This document shows positions 51,301-58,000 of a stretch of DNA of 64,000 bases, one piece after another. Both the position numbers and the translations under genes were made by a program. The first letter of the stretch is position 1, and every line of letters begins with the position of its first letter. The stretch is from Symbiodinium natans. Lineage: Eukaryota > Sar > Dinophyceae > Suessiales > Symbiodiniaceae. Below the pieces are notes generated by a model that was given only the letters and a program-made list of their open reading frames with translations, had not been told where the DNA came from and ran no database searches. The stretch spans positions 285,001-349,000 of the forward strand of contig CAJNDS010002099.1 in assembly GCA_905221605.1 (NCBI GenBank), in the 5' to 3' direction.

Positions 51301-54245
51301 TAAACCCCTAAACCCCTAAACCCCTAAACCCCTAAACCCCTAAACCCCTAAACCCCTAAACACCTAAACCCTAAACCCCAAACCCGTAAACCCCGAAACC
51401 CTAAACCCCTAAACCCCTAAACCCCTTAAACCCTAAACCCTAAACCCCTAAACCCTAAACCCTAAACCCTAAACCTCTTCCTCCACTCGGGCCCCAGCGC
51501 GGGACCTCGCAGACGCTGATCGCCTCCTCCAGCTCCCCCACAATCTCAAGGCGGCTCTCCTGCGCTTGAGGGTTGAGGGTTTAGGGTTTAGGGTTTAGGG
51601 TTTGGGGTTTGGGGTTTGGGGTTTGGGGTTTGGGGTTTGGGGTTTGGGGTTTAGGAGTTCTACGGTTTAGGGTTAAGGGTTTGGGGTTTAGGGTTTAGGC
51701 TTCCCAGGTGTGTGGCTGAGGCTTGCTTTAGGGCTTTTGGCTGTTGGGGCTTGAGGAGTTGGGAAGGGTTTTGGGGGGATACAGGGTTTTGGAGCTTTAG
51801 GGGCTTAGGGTTTAGGGTTTCGGAGGTTCCAGGGTTTTGGGCCTTTTTTTTTTTGGGGGGGGGGGGGGGGGGGGAGTTGGGGAGCTTGGGATTGGATGCT
51901 TTACTGACTCTGTACCCACTTGCGATCCCGTGCTACCCGTCGGAGGCGGTTCCTGAAAGATTGTCCCTTTCACAAGGCTCATGACCATTCTCGGAGCCCC
52001 CCAAACCCTAAAACCTAAACCCTAAACCTTAAACCTTAAACCCTAAACCCCTAAAGCTTAGAGCACCAATAGGCTTTGCGCGTCAGGCGCTTGAAGACAC
52101 GGTCGTCCTGAGACCACGGTCTGAGTGTTCGAGGGTTTCGGGCCCAGTTCAGGGCTCAGAGTTTCGGGTTTAGGGTGTCGGCTTTCCTCATCCCAGACCC
52201 CTGTAAGGACTGCCCTCAAAAGACAGAACGCTGCTAACAGCCGACGCGCAGGAACGGCCCTAAACCCTAAACCCGAAAATCCTAAAACCCTAAACCCTAA
52301 ACCCTACACCCTAAACCCTAAAACCCCCCAAAAGCCCAAGCTTGGCATGTCCGGGTCCTCGTGCTCCTGGGAAGTCAAAGAACTTCATGAGGGGTGCTTA
52401 GGGTTCAGGGTTTAGGGTTTAGGGTTCAGGGTTTAGGGTTCAGGGTTCAGGGTTCAGGGTTCAGGGTTTAAAGTTTAGGGTTCAGGGTTCAGGGTTTAGG
52501 GTTTAGGGTTCAGGGTTTAGGGTCTAGGGTTCAGGGTTCAGGGTTGAAAAGTTCAGGGTTCAGGGTTGAAGGTTCAGGTTTCAGGGTTGAAGGTTCAGGG
52601 TTCAGGGTTTAGGGCTCTTGCGCTTGGGGGCGGGCTCCGATTGACTTTAAGGGGGGGGGGGGGGTGGAACACACAGTGTGTCTAAACCCTAAACCCTAAA
52701 CCTTGACACTCCCAACAGATTATCGGGGCGGCTAGGGCCTAAGGAGTTCATGCGATGTTTCGGTCAAAATTCCTGAAGCACGGCTCATGAGGCGCAGCCT
52801 CAAATCCCAAAACGCTCAGCCCTGCACCAGACCTTAAACCCTAAACCCTAAGCCCTAAACCGTAAACCCCAAACCCTAAACCCTAAACCCTAAACCAAAT
52901 GTTGTTTTCTTAAGAAAGTTTACAAGGAATCCTGGCCCTACTTGGAAGAGGGAGAAGGGGCACCACTGGGCCTCAGATTTGACTGCCTACACACTGGAAG
53001 CCTTGTTTACAAGGGTTTAGGGTTTAGGGTTTAGGGCTTAAGGGAGGTGGACTCGGGTTTTGAAGGTTTAGGGTTGAGTGTTTAGGGTTTAGGGTTTAGA
53101 AATACTCCCCAGTACTCCCTACGGCTTCCTAAGCTTCCCTAAGCTTCCCTAGGTACCTAGCTCCATGAACCCCCCCCTAAACCCGAAACCCGAAAGCCTA
53201 AACCCTAAACCCTAAACCCGAAACCCTAAGCACTCTATAATCTTCTGCAGCCTGGCGACCAAAGCGTCCGCGGCTTGCTTCATGAGCTTCTCGTCCAGGC
53301 GCAGCATCTCACCTGCAGCAATAAGCTGGGGCCTTGGGGCCTTTTCGGGGTTTAGGGTTTAGGGTTTAGGGTTTAGGGTCCTACCCACCCCAAACCCGCC
53401 CAAACCCCCGAAAAGCGCCCGGAAGCCCCTCAAGCCTCTGAAGCCCCTCTACATTCAGGGAGTCCTGAGACTCGCCAAAACGTAGCCCTTTCCCCCAGAC
53501 CTAACCCGAGCTTGACTTTCATGGTTTGCGGCGGGGCTTTTACCAAAAAGACCCCGAGCTTAACTTGACTTCTTATCGCGGCTTAGGGTTTCGGGTTCAG
53601 GGTTTATAGGGTTTGTAGGGTTTGTAGGGTTTATAAAGGGTGGCTTATAGGGTTTATAGGGTTTATAGGGTCTATAGGGTTTAGGTCTCAAGTTCCCCTC
53701 AGGATGCCGATGCCTTGGACCATGGCCGACAGCAAGAAGTCCAGGTCGCGACTACCCAGGGCCCTGGTTCCGGGTTCTGTCTTGCATGTTGGTTGGTAGG
53801 GTTGGTAGGGTTGGTAGGGCTTAGGGCTTAGGGCTTAGGGCTTGGGGTTTAGGGTTTAGGGTTAACTAGAGTTCAGGGTTTAGGGTTTAGGATTACATAT
53901 GCCCCTATGGAATTCTTGTTTTTCGGCGTTCGGGGCTTTCGCGTGGGAGGTGAAGGGTTTGGAGGTGTAGGGTGTTAGGCTTTGAGCCTCACATTCAAGG
54001 TGTCAACCACAAAGCGCTCTAAGCCCCAAGCTCTCAACCCTCCCTTTCCCCCGACCTCCTGGGACTCAATTTAGGGAGCCGAAACCCGAAACCCCAAACC
54101 CTAAACCCCAAACCCTAAACCCCAATCCCTAAACCCAAAACCCAAACCCCAAACACCAAACCCTAAACCCCAAATCCCCTCCATTTTGGGGGAAACGCCC
54201 CGCCTCTGGAGTTCTTCTTCCGCCGCCTCGCGGTCCTCACGCCAG
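30511..54245 (-). CDS. Multi-domain PARP gene: helical repeats, EF-hands, two PBZ fingers, PARP catalytic domain
   Basis: About 39 small exons. From the N-terminal side: helical-repeat exons (54.2-48.8 kb), EF-hand region (48.4-44.7 kb), PBZ zinc finger 1 (43.3-42.0 kb), PBZ 2 (42.0-40.6 kb), an EF-hand-like pair (39.5-36.3 kb), a conserved linker with a Cys/His cluster, then a complete PARP catalytic domain (34.2-30.5 kb) with TGA stop. Known biology: PARPs transfer ADP-ribose from NAD+ to proteins and PBZ fingers bind poly(ADP-ribose), so the protein probably writes and reads PAR, with EF-hands suggesting calcium control (inference). Phase matches at nearly every junction from 48.7 kb to the stop. 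Right of 49 kb the chain is weaker; the helical part could be a separate gene and no start codon is identified. Confidence 0.7.
31008..31117 (-). CDS. PARP exon: KSDEYA
   Basis: EMVTKSDEYADPLPEGEE then GLHALLVVRCVGG: the KxDEY helix and central strand of the PARP fold. Donor GCCTCG, phase 2, matching the last exon. Confidence 0.92.
31654..31730 (-). CDS. PARP exon: YGFGIYLAD
   Basis: TGATWKEPGEAK then SPLYGFGIYLAD, containing the conserved catalytic Tyr of the G-x-GIY-x-A motif. Donor GCCGGG. Confidence 0.92.
32193..32346. mobile_element. MITE-like element, family B
   Basis: Starts ctactatttgcttaagaa + C run, ends G run + ttctagagcaattagtag: imperfect terminal inverted repeats around an AT-rich core, in a PARP intron. 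Confidence 0.65.
32843..32951 (-). CDS. PARP exon: catalytic HGT
   Basis: CNEWRLFHGTNVDASRGICG. The HGT provides the NAD+-binding His of the PARP H-Y-E/variant triad. Donor GCAGGG in phase 1, matched. Confidence 0.92.
33110..33199 (-). CDS. PARP exon
   Basis: Thirty codons with SEVLMRNSISSECGE and FTPISVHADVQ. Donor GTCGAA; the next exon starts GTCGAA too. Confidence 0.82.
33344..33382 (-). CDS. PARP exon: VxRxxNxxLW
   Basis: VFRNQNLDLWKHY, the strand that opens the PARP catalytic fold in PARP7/10/12-like proteins. Acceptor cgtcttcccgcag; donor GCTCTC. Confidence 0.88.
33781..33819 (-). CDS. PARP exon
   Basis: NGHRVPKGFAVKK, leading in phase into VFRNQN. Donor GCTTCT (GC type). The donor region is duplicated 54 bp downstream. 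Confidence 0.82.
34084..34194 (-). CDS. PARP N-flank exon (NWTRDRG)
   Basis: Thirty-seven codons, ELFNQSHKTSDNWTRDRGCS onward. The TxxxWTRDR motif occurs just before the catalytic domain in several PARPs. Its first 30 bases are duplicated inside the upstream intron. Confidence 0.85.
34360..34558 (-). CDS. Exon before PARP regulatory region
   Basis: Sixty-six codons, one of the longest here: SIADVFSVGEDALKHWQTAD then an all-helical stretch ending THQLKK. Donor GTAACG. No named domain. Confidence 0.85.
34811..34880 (-). CDS. Cys/His cluster exon
   Basis: CAEFSAVAAGRLCECGHKES: C-x11-C-x-C-G-H then H four residues on, a possible small metal site. Donor GCGAGG, phase 2, matching the next exon. 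A MITE-like element lies immediately upstream. Confidence 0.8.
34891..34990. mobile_element. MITE-like element, family A
   Basis: About 100 bp with nearly perfect ~38-bp terminal inverted repeats (tgggatgttcccccttatac ... gtatacgggggaacatccca) and a telomere-like core. Other copies at 44527 and 50478. Confidence 0.85.
35202..35303 (-). CDS. Linker exon, Trp-rich
   Basis: Thirty-four codons with FWRFRSREDDDTSCSYPEEL and ending WQW. Natural composition, unrecognised domain. Donor GTTTAG. Confidence 0.7.
35392..35528. mobile_element. MITE-like element, family B
   Basis: ctaccacttgcttaagaac ... ggttcttataagcaaatagtag. Confidence 0.75.
35630..35716. repeat. TTTAGGGG 8-bp array
   Basis: About ten copies of the 8-bp variant after four 7-bp copies. 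Confidence 0.93.
36269..36404 (-). CDS. Second EF-hand-like unit (GYVNFSRF)
   Basis: Forty-five codons with WRGYVNFSRFASWASQHC, resembling the second, degenerate half of an EF-hand pair (G-Y-V-N-F-x-x-F). Donor GCTCTA, phase 0. Confidence 0.78.
36405..37475. other. GC-rich intron segment
   Basis: 36480-37310 is GC-rich, CpG-rich and telomere-free, with a short internal duplication of cggaaagc..gttgcttgcgac. Open frames in both directions lack phase or motif support; no exon called. Confidence 0.45.
37476..37498 (-). CDS. Short basic exon
   Basis: RQFRARL plus a split codon; donor GTAAGG; phase 0 in, 2 out, both matched. Another frame looks like a kinase glycine loop but breaks phase. Confidence 0.5.
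37535..37624 (-). CDS. EF-hand exiting helix exon
   Basis: EEFAQTFEYCSKDNAGAPGG and ten more codons ending FLWDILR. Acceptor actctgcag, donor GTTTAT. Completes the EF-hand begun in the two exons before. Confidence 0.82.
37660..37835. mobile_element. MITE-like element, family C
   Basis: gggtttacgaaaataggggc ... gcttacgaaactagggg plus caaatagtaggattccc; shares words with 13450-13565 and 58024-58116. Confidence 0.6.
38563..38583 (-). CDS. 21-nt micro-exon of EF-hand loop
   Basis: Seven codons ESGYLQK, exactly the missing middle of the EF-hand loop. Acceptor gcctggag, donor GCCCAC. Supported by motif continuity and phase 0 on both sides. Confidence 0.68.
38828..38946. repeat. TTTAGGG array
   Basis: About 17 perfect copies inside a PARP-gene intron. 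Confidence 0.95.
39490..39528 (-). CDS. EF-hand-like unit, first part
   Basis: ETLLQLFDFHDPE; with the following two exons forms an EF-hand loop D-P-E-E-S-G-Y-L-Q-K-E-E. Donor appears to be GA (GAGCAT). Confidence 0.72.
39640..39925. repeat. CCCTAAAA 8-bp array
   Basis: About 32 copies of the 8-bp variant with two slips, ending in a few 7-bp copies. Confidence 0.95.
39982..40017 (-). CDS. Exon after PBZ 2
   Basis: GLVKFGSHRPQF, phase 0. The intron begins GAGACT and the next exon begins GAGACC, a direct repeat across the splice junction. Confidence 0.75.
40253..40400. mobile_element. MITE-like element, family B
   Basis: ctactatttgctcaagaact + C run ... G run + gttcttaagcaaatagta. Confidence 0.75.
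40611..40690 (-). CDS. PBZ zinc finger 2
   Basis: FGAGCYRRSTAHLERYAHPG then DRNYRK: CYR-x4-H-x3-Y-x-H-P-G-D, a textbook PBZ finger, which in known proteins binds poly(ADP-ribose). Donor GCCGGC. Confidence 0.9.
40796..40936. repeat. TTTAGGG array
   Basis: About 19 copies with one interruption, adjacent to the PBZ 2 exon intron end. Confidence 0.93.
41996..42028 (-). CDS. PBZ 1 end and PBZ 2 start
   Basis: HPADPAKRDC plus a split Arg codon. Supplies the last His of finger 1 and the first Cys of finger 2. The junction with the next exon is ambiguous by one G. Confidence 0.78.
42833..42874 (-). CDS. PBZ zinc finger 1, middle
   Basis: GCYNRKPAHRRKY. With a GC donor (GCGGCT) the next residues are W-H-P-A-D, giving the exact spacing H-x3-Y-x-H-P-x-D. 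The GT site seven bases downstream would insert extra residues and break the zinc finger. Confidence 0.85.
43288..43325 (-). CDS. PBZ zinc finger 1, first half
   Basis: PLRTSKDPCRYGK; the donor GTCTGG splits the Lys codon. Joined to the next exon it gives C-R-Y-G-K-G-C-Y-N, the PBZ consensus CxYGxxCYR. Confidence 0.85.
44085..44149 (-). CDS. Linker helix between EF-hand and PBZ
   Basis: ADSRELEAAGESLAAS then Pro-rich end. Phase 1 in, 0 out; donor GCCCCT. Connects EF-hand loop 2 to PBZ finger 1. Confidence 0.72.
44527..44627. mobile_element. MITE-like element, family A
   Basis: tgggatgttccccttatcct ... agttagtctaagggggaac, diverged copy with a G run inside. Confidence 0.7.
44732..44802 (-). 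CDS. EF-hand calcium loop 2
   Basis: LADMNGDGMIQFEEFVKWLY: loop D-M-N-G-D-G-M-I-Q-F-E-E satisfies all canonical EF-hand positions. Followed in phase by the next exon through donor GCCTTA. Confidence 0.88.
45240..45358. repeat. CA and CACTCA microsatellite
   Basis: About 30 CA followed by nine cactca units. Confidence 0.95.
45458..45494 (-). CDS. EF-hand-like exon
   Basis: DGEINEFIQPL, an EF-hand-like fragment lacking a clear position 1 and 12 ligand. Lies beside a long CA/CACTCA microsatellite. Donor GTGCAG, phase 2. Confidence 0.6.
45823..45909 (-). CDS. EF-hand exiting helix and linker
   Basis: Twenty-nine codons: ELELLLSALDGAKWGQ then a basic/hydrophobic helix. Donor GTGAGG (phase 0) or GCGTGA two bases earlier (phase 1); the latter fits the next exon. 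Confidence 0.75.
45910..47983. other. Long intron
   Basis: Contains telomere-like blocks (45.92-45.97, 46.37-46.55 kb), a ~50-bp tandem repeat with gcagtgcaagcc..tcatgcac at 46.80-46.95 kb, unique sequence 46.97-47.57 kb and an AT-rich island 47.57-47.92 kb. No exon supported. Confidence 0.5.
47984..48022 (-). CDS. EF-hand calcium loop 1
   Basis: AFDLDGDGSITRE: loop D-L-D-G-D-G-S-I, Ca2+ ligands at loop positions 1, 3 and 5 with Gly6 and Ile8. Continues in phase into a helix starting ELELLL, whose first Glu supplies position 12. Donor GCTCGC (GC type). Confidence 0.88.
48363..48426 (-). CDS. EF-hand entering helix exon
   Basis: Twenty-one codons ending TERMLRIFQ, the amphipathic helix that leads into an EF-hand. 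Donor GCAGGG (GC type), phase 0. Confidence 0.8.
48607..48659 (-). CDS. Exon preceding EF-hand region
   Basis: LGGLTGSSGALSASVDL; phase 0 in, phase 2 out with GC donor (GCTGCG), matching both neighbours. The other frames break phase. Confidence 0.6.
48771..48880 (-). CDS. Exon preceding EF-hand region
   Basis: Thirty-six codons with NAILQDIKAESPRQFRRK and SRRLSEALPE. Donor GTACATG. Strongly coding composition; no domain recognised. Confidence 0.75.
49147..49197 (-). CDS. Possible exon
   Basis: Seventeen codons VRSRFCVEAGGLVLHLL between telomere-like blocks. Another frame is equally open, so the reading is uncertain. Confidence 0.35.
49203..49313. repeat. TTTAGGG array
   Basis: About 15 perfect copies between two exons. 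Confidence 0.94.
49334..49390 (-). CDS. Helical-repeat exon
   Basis: AISKREITLLEKALSEAET; acceptor ctcccag, donor GTGGGC; phase 0 both ends. Confidence 0.8.
49757..49828 (-). CDS. Helical-repeat exon
   Basis: DAISTMQRELWPQARAGLEQ and four further codons; donor GTCACC; acceptor formed by CCCTAAG at the end of a telomere-like array. Phase 0. Confidence 0.78.
50478..50576. mobile_element. MITE-like element, family A
   Basis: tgggatgttctccctcatac ... gcataagggggaacatccca with ~38-bp inverted ends; no telomere-like core here. Confidence 0.85.
50756..50828 (-). CDS. Helical-repeat exon
   Basis: LRAIIAKAESFGLDHADDL, matching the repeat pattern LxxAIxxAxxxGL found through the window. Donor GCCTGG or GA two bases earlier. 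Confidence 0.75.
51165..51476. repeat. CCCCTAAA 8-bp array
   Basis: About 30 copies of the 8-bp variant interrupted once by unique sequence at 51227-51245. Confidence 0.93.
51506..51559 (-). CDS. Helical-repeat exon
   Basis: ESRLEIVGELEEAISVCE, clear Leu/Ala-type repeat unit; donor GTCCCG; phase 0 both ends. Telomere-like arrays on both sides. Confidence 0.78.
52075..52107 (-). CDS. Small exon, basic
   Basis: DDRVFKRLTRK, 11 codons, phase 0 both ends; donor GCCTAT (GC type). Confidence 0.5.
52342..52366 (-). CDS. Small exon, acidic
   Basis: EHEDPDMP after a strong acceptor (ttctttgacttcccag). Donor GCTTGG. Phase with neighbours is unresolved. Confidence 0.45.
52399..52612. repeat. GGGTTCA/GGGTTTA mixed array
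   Basis: Alternating 7-bp variants with gaaggttcaggg slips. Confidence 0.9.
53234..53312 (-). CDS. Helical-repeat exon
   Basis: EMLRLDEKLMKQAADALVAR, an amphipathic Leu/Ala helix. Acceptor ttgctgcag, donor GTGCTTAGG leading straight into telomere-like repeat. Confidence 0.75.
53714..53751 (-). CDS. Helical-repeat exon
   Basis: RDLDFLLSAMVQ; donor GCATCG after CAAG, phase 1, in register with the next exon, whose first codon becomes Gly. Confidence 0.65.
54204..54245 (-). CDS. Helical-repeat exon
   Basis: WREDREAAEEELQ, acidic helix. Donor GCGGGG gives phase 2, matching the next exon. A further weak exon (ASKALLR) may precede it at 54734-54754. Confidence 0.62.
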
Positions 54246-55013
54246 CTTGAATCGAACTAGACCCAAGAGTCAGGGTTTAGGGTTTAGGGTTTAGGGTTTA
54301 GGGTTTAGGGTTTAGGGTTTAGGGTTTAGGGTTTAGGGTTTAGGGTTTAGGGTTTGCGGTTTAGGGTTTAAGGTTTGGGGTTTAGGGTCTAGGGCTTAGG
54401 GTTTGCGGTGACCCAAGACAAGAGTCACCTAGGAATAAACAGGGTGCCCTTTTTGGTGTAAAGGGGCTTCTGAGGGAACCTAGCCTCTAAAAAGGGGGAA
54501 TGTGGGTCCTCGTGAAGGAGAACTTCCGAACTTCAGGCGCAATAGGGTTTTGAGGAGCTTCTACGCCATTCAGGATGCACGGTTGAGGGTAGGAGTGTTT
54601 AAGGGGTTTAGGGTTTGGGGTTTTGGGAGTTCAGAACCTTTTTTTCCGGGTTTTTTTTTTATGAAGGGATCAGGATGGGCTTAATGAAAGCTGCTCTAAA
54701 CCCAGTGCCCATGCATGTGCGGCGGCAGCACGCCCTCAGGAGCGCTTTCGACGCCTTCAGCGCCGGCCTAAACCCTGGCTTCCCTGCCCAAAGGGTGGAA
54801 GCTTAGACCCAGGGGCACTGTTCAAGCGAACTCGGACTGTATCGGATGACCCCTAAGGCAAGAAGTATGTTATAAAAATGAAACCACACCCGGGCTTCAA
54901 GAGATTCGCGACAAGAAGTGCGGCAAGTGCACCGCGACAAGACACCGCGTGCACGTTCAGCTTCTCTCTCCCTGAGACCTGCGCGTCATCAACACTGGAA
55001 TGCCTTCTCCCGG

Positions 55014-55057
55014 TCACTTCTTGAACTTCTCCAGCCACTGCCTTCGCGCCGAGGCTT
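55014..55057 (-). CDS. Myosin last exon with stop
   Basis: Ends ASARRQWLEKFKK then TGA at 55014-55016. Acceptor ttttgaag. The basic, short end is a plausible C-terminus; 3' UTR follows to the left. Confidence 0.65.
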
Positions 55058-58000
55058 CTTCAAAATCCAGAGTCCCTAAACCCTAAACCCTAAACCCTAA
55101 ACCCTAAACCCTCCACGCAGGCCCGGCAGCGATGAGAACTCACTTCGCTCCCTCCCTTTCGACCACAGACAGAACTTCGCGGCACAGTCTCTCTCTCGAA
55201 GGCAAGACATACCACACCAAGGGGCAAAACCCCAAAAAGCATTCCTACAACTATGTCTATCGTAGTTCCGAAGACTATTATCGGTTATCGTAGTCCGTAC
55301 CTTCCGAGACGTGGTACGTACCTACACTTGAGGGTTTAGGGTTTAGGGCCTAGGGGAGGCTACTTGCTGGACACCGCGAACCGTGAGCCTCAAGCCTCTG
55401 CACTCACACGTTTCAAAACCAAGATCCCACCCACACCCACACGCGCGCACACACACACACACAACCTTCATGGGGTTCTACCTTGGACCCCTAAAGTTGT
55501 GCCCTTGGGCTTGGGGACCCTCCTCAAGGATCCTCGAAGGGAAGATGAGGTGCCTTTTAAGGGAAGCCTTCAGGGTTACAACCTTAGGGTGTAGGGTTTA
55601 GGGTTTAGGGTTTAGGGTTTAGGGTTTAGGGTTTAGAAAGAGGTACGAGTCTGCGTCCCTTCGGAGGTGAATTTCCAGAGCCCCGTCGAAGCGGAGAACT
55701 CCAGCCCTGCCTCGGACCACAGAGAAACCTTCGAAGTGAAATGCCCTGAAGCCCTAAACTCCTAACCCTAAACCCTAAACCCTAAACCCGAAGCTCTAAA
55801 AACGCCTGAACCTTGGATCAGGAGCAAACACACCCAGGCACCGCACAAAAGTCCCCAGGAGCCTCAACTCACCACCCCCCAAGCCCTCGACACTACAGAC
55901 CCAGTGCTGCGCGTGCCCAGGGTAGAGTGAGGGTCTGTGCCCCCAAGGGTGGCCCAATCGCCCTAAGCCCCCGAAACCCTCAACCATGAACCCTCCTGAT
56001 CCCTAAGCCCTGAACCCTAAACTCTAAACCCAAAACCCTAAACCCTGAACCCAAACCCAAACCCAAACCCAAACCCAAACCCAAACCCAAACCAACCTCC
56101 AAACACCGAGTCCTTCTCAGCATTGCGAAGGGCCTTGTGCCGCGCCTCCTGCAAAGGCTGCCGCACTCCACTTAGGGTTTAGGGTTTAGGGTTTAGGATG
56201 TAGGGTTTAGGGTTTAGGGTTGCAGGGTTTAGGGTTGTAGGGTTTAGGGTTTAGGGTTGCAGGGTTTAGGGTTGTAGGGTCTAGGGTTGTAGGGTTGTAG
56301 GATTGTAGGGTTGCAGGGTTGTAGGGTCTAGGGTTGTAGGGTTCAGGGTCCTAGCAAACATGCAGTTCCCAAGGGATGCAGGCACGTCAATGCTTCGGCC
56401 TCGCACACAAAGCAGTTTTTTTAGAGAACTCTACAGCCCACATATGCCCCCCAAAGTGTCTCCAGCTTCGTAAGACGTTTCGACAAGCATTCGCAACGTA
56501 GATGCTGAAGGCTTGCGTTGGGAGACGTTGGGTTCAGGGTCTAGAGGGTTTCGGGTTTCGGGTTTAGGGTTTAGGGTTTAGGGTTTAGGGGGTTTAGAGG
56601 TGCATGACCTTGAATCCCATTGAATCCCATGCAGCACATCACCGGCACTTTGCCCAGCTTTCCTCCAAGGTCTTCATGGTCACTGCCTGGCCGAAGACCT
56701 GGAGGACCATTGCTTCCAGTTTAGGGTTTTGGGTTTAGGGTCTAGGGTCTGGGGTCCAGGGTTTAGGGTGGAGTGTTTTGTCTTGTGGGTTCAGGGGTTG
56801 CGAAGTGAACCAATGCAATTGTACGGGTATGTGACTGCATGTAAGGGTGGGTTCTCGAAAGATTGAAGGGTTTTTGGGGGAGGTATATTTGTTCTAGAAG
56901 CTTTCTTCACGCCCCATATAAACCCTATAAACCACCCTACAAACCCTAAAACCGACCCTATAGACTCCACTCTAAACCCGAAACCCTAAAACCCAAAATC
57001 CTAAAACCCTAAACCCTAAACCCTAACCGTAAACCTTAAACCCTAAAACCCTAAACCCTAAGTCCTAAACCCTCACCCCTTGATGTGCCTTGGTGCGTCC
57101 CAGAGCCAGGCCATTCTCGTCCAGGCCCATCTCTGTGAGGCGTTGGCGCAGCGCCTGGGATTGTGGTCTTGGGAAAAGGGGCTTCCGGGTCGCCTTAGGG
57201 TTTAGAGTTTAGGGCTTAGGTTTAGGGTTTAGGGTTTAGGGTTTAGGGTTTAGGGTTTAGGGTTTAGGGTTTCGGGTTTCGGGCACTTAGGCACTTAGGG
57301 TCTGAACCCTGCTATGCTGTGGTCCTTGTCTGCACGCATCTGATGATCTCTTTGGGTCCCCGCAGCCCCTTTGTATCGCAGGCCCATTTTGGGGGCGCCT
57401 TGGGCATGTAGAGTATTTGGGGGTCCCAGAGACTTGGGGTTTGGTGTGCAGTTTATGGTTTGGTGACTCCCTCAGGGGGATAGATACATGTGCGAGCCTA
57501 CAAGGATTAAGGGTTTAGGGTTTAGGTTCGGGGGTTGCGGCCCTTCATCGAGTTGGTTGAATACCAGTCGTTGCGTTTCAACATAGTTGTTGAAACCGTG
57601 CGCGGTGTCCCAGGCAAGCACCTATGCCTTCATTACTCAACATACTGGCATGTGGGGTATGTGGGGTTCACGGGGCCTAAACCCTAAATCCTAAACCCCA
57701 AACCCTAAACCCTAAACCCTAAACCCTGAACCCTGACTACGCCTTTTGGGAGGGGTCCTGCTGCAGACAAAGCACGTCGATCATGATCTTGAGCTTCTCT
57801 TCGTCGTTCACCTGCCTGGCTGCAGTGAGCAAGGGGGCAAGGTCGCTGGCTTAGGGTTTAGGGGTTTAGGGTTTAGGGTTTAGGGTTTCGGGGTTTAGGG
57901 TTTAGGGTTTAGGGTTTAGGGTTTAGGGTTTAGGGTTTAGGGTTTAGGGTTGAGGGTTTAGGGTTTAGGGTTTAGGGTCGCCATGGTTCCACCCACCTAA

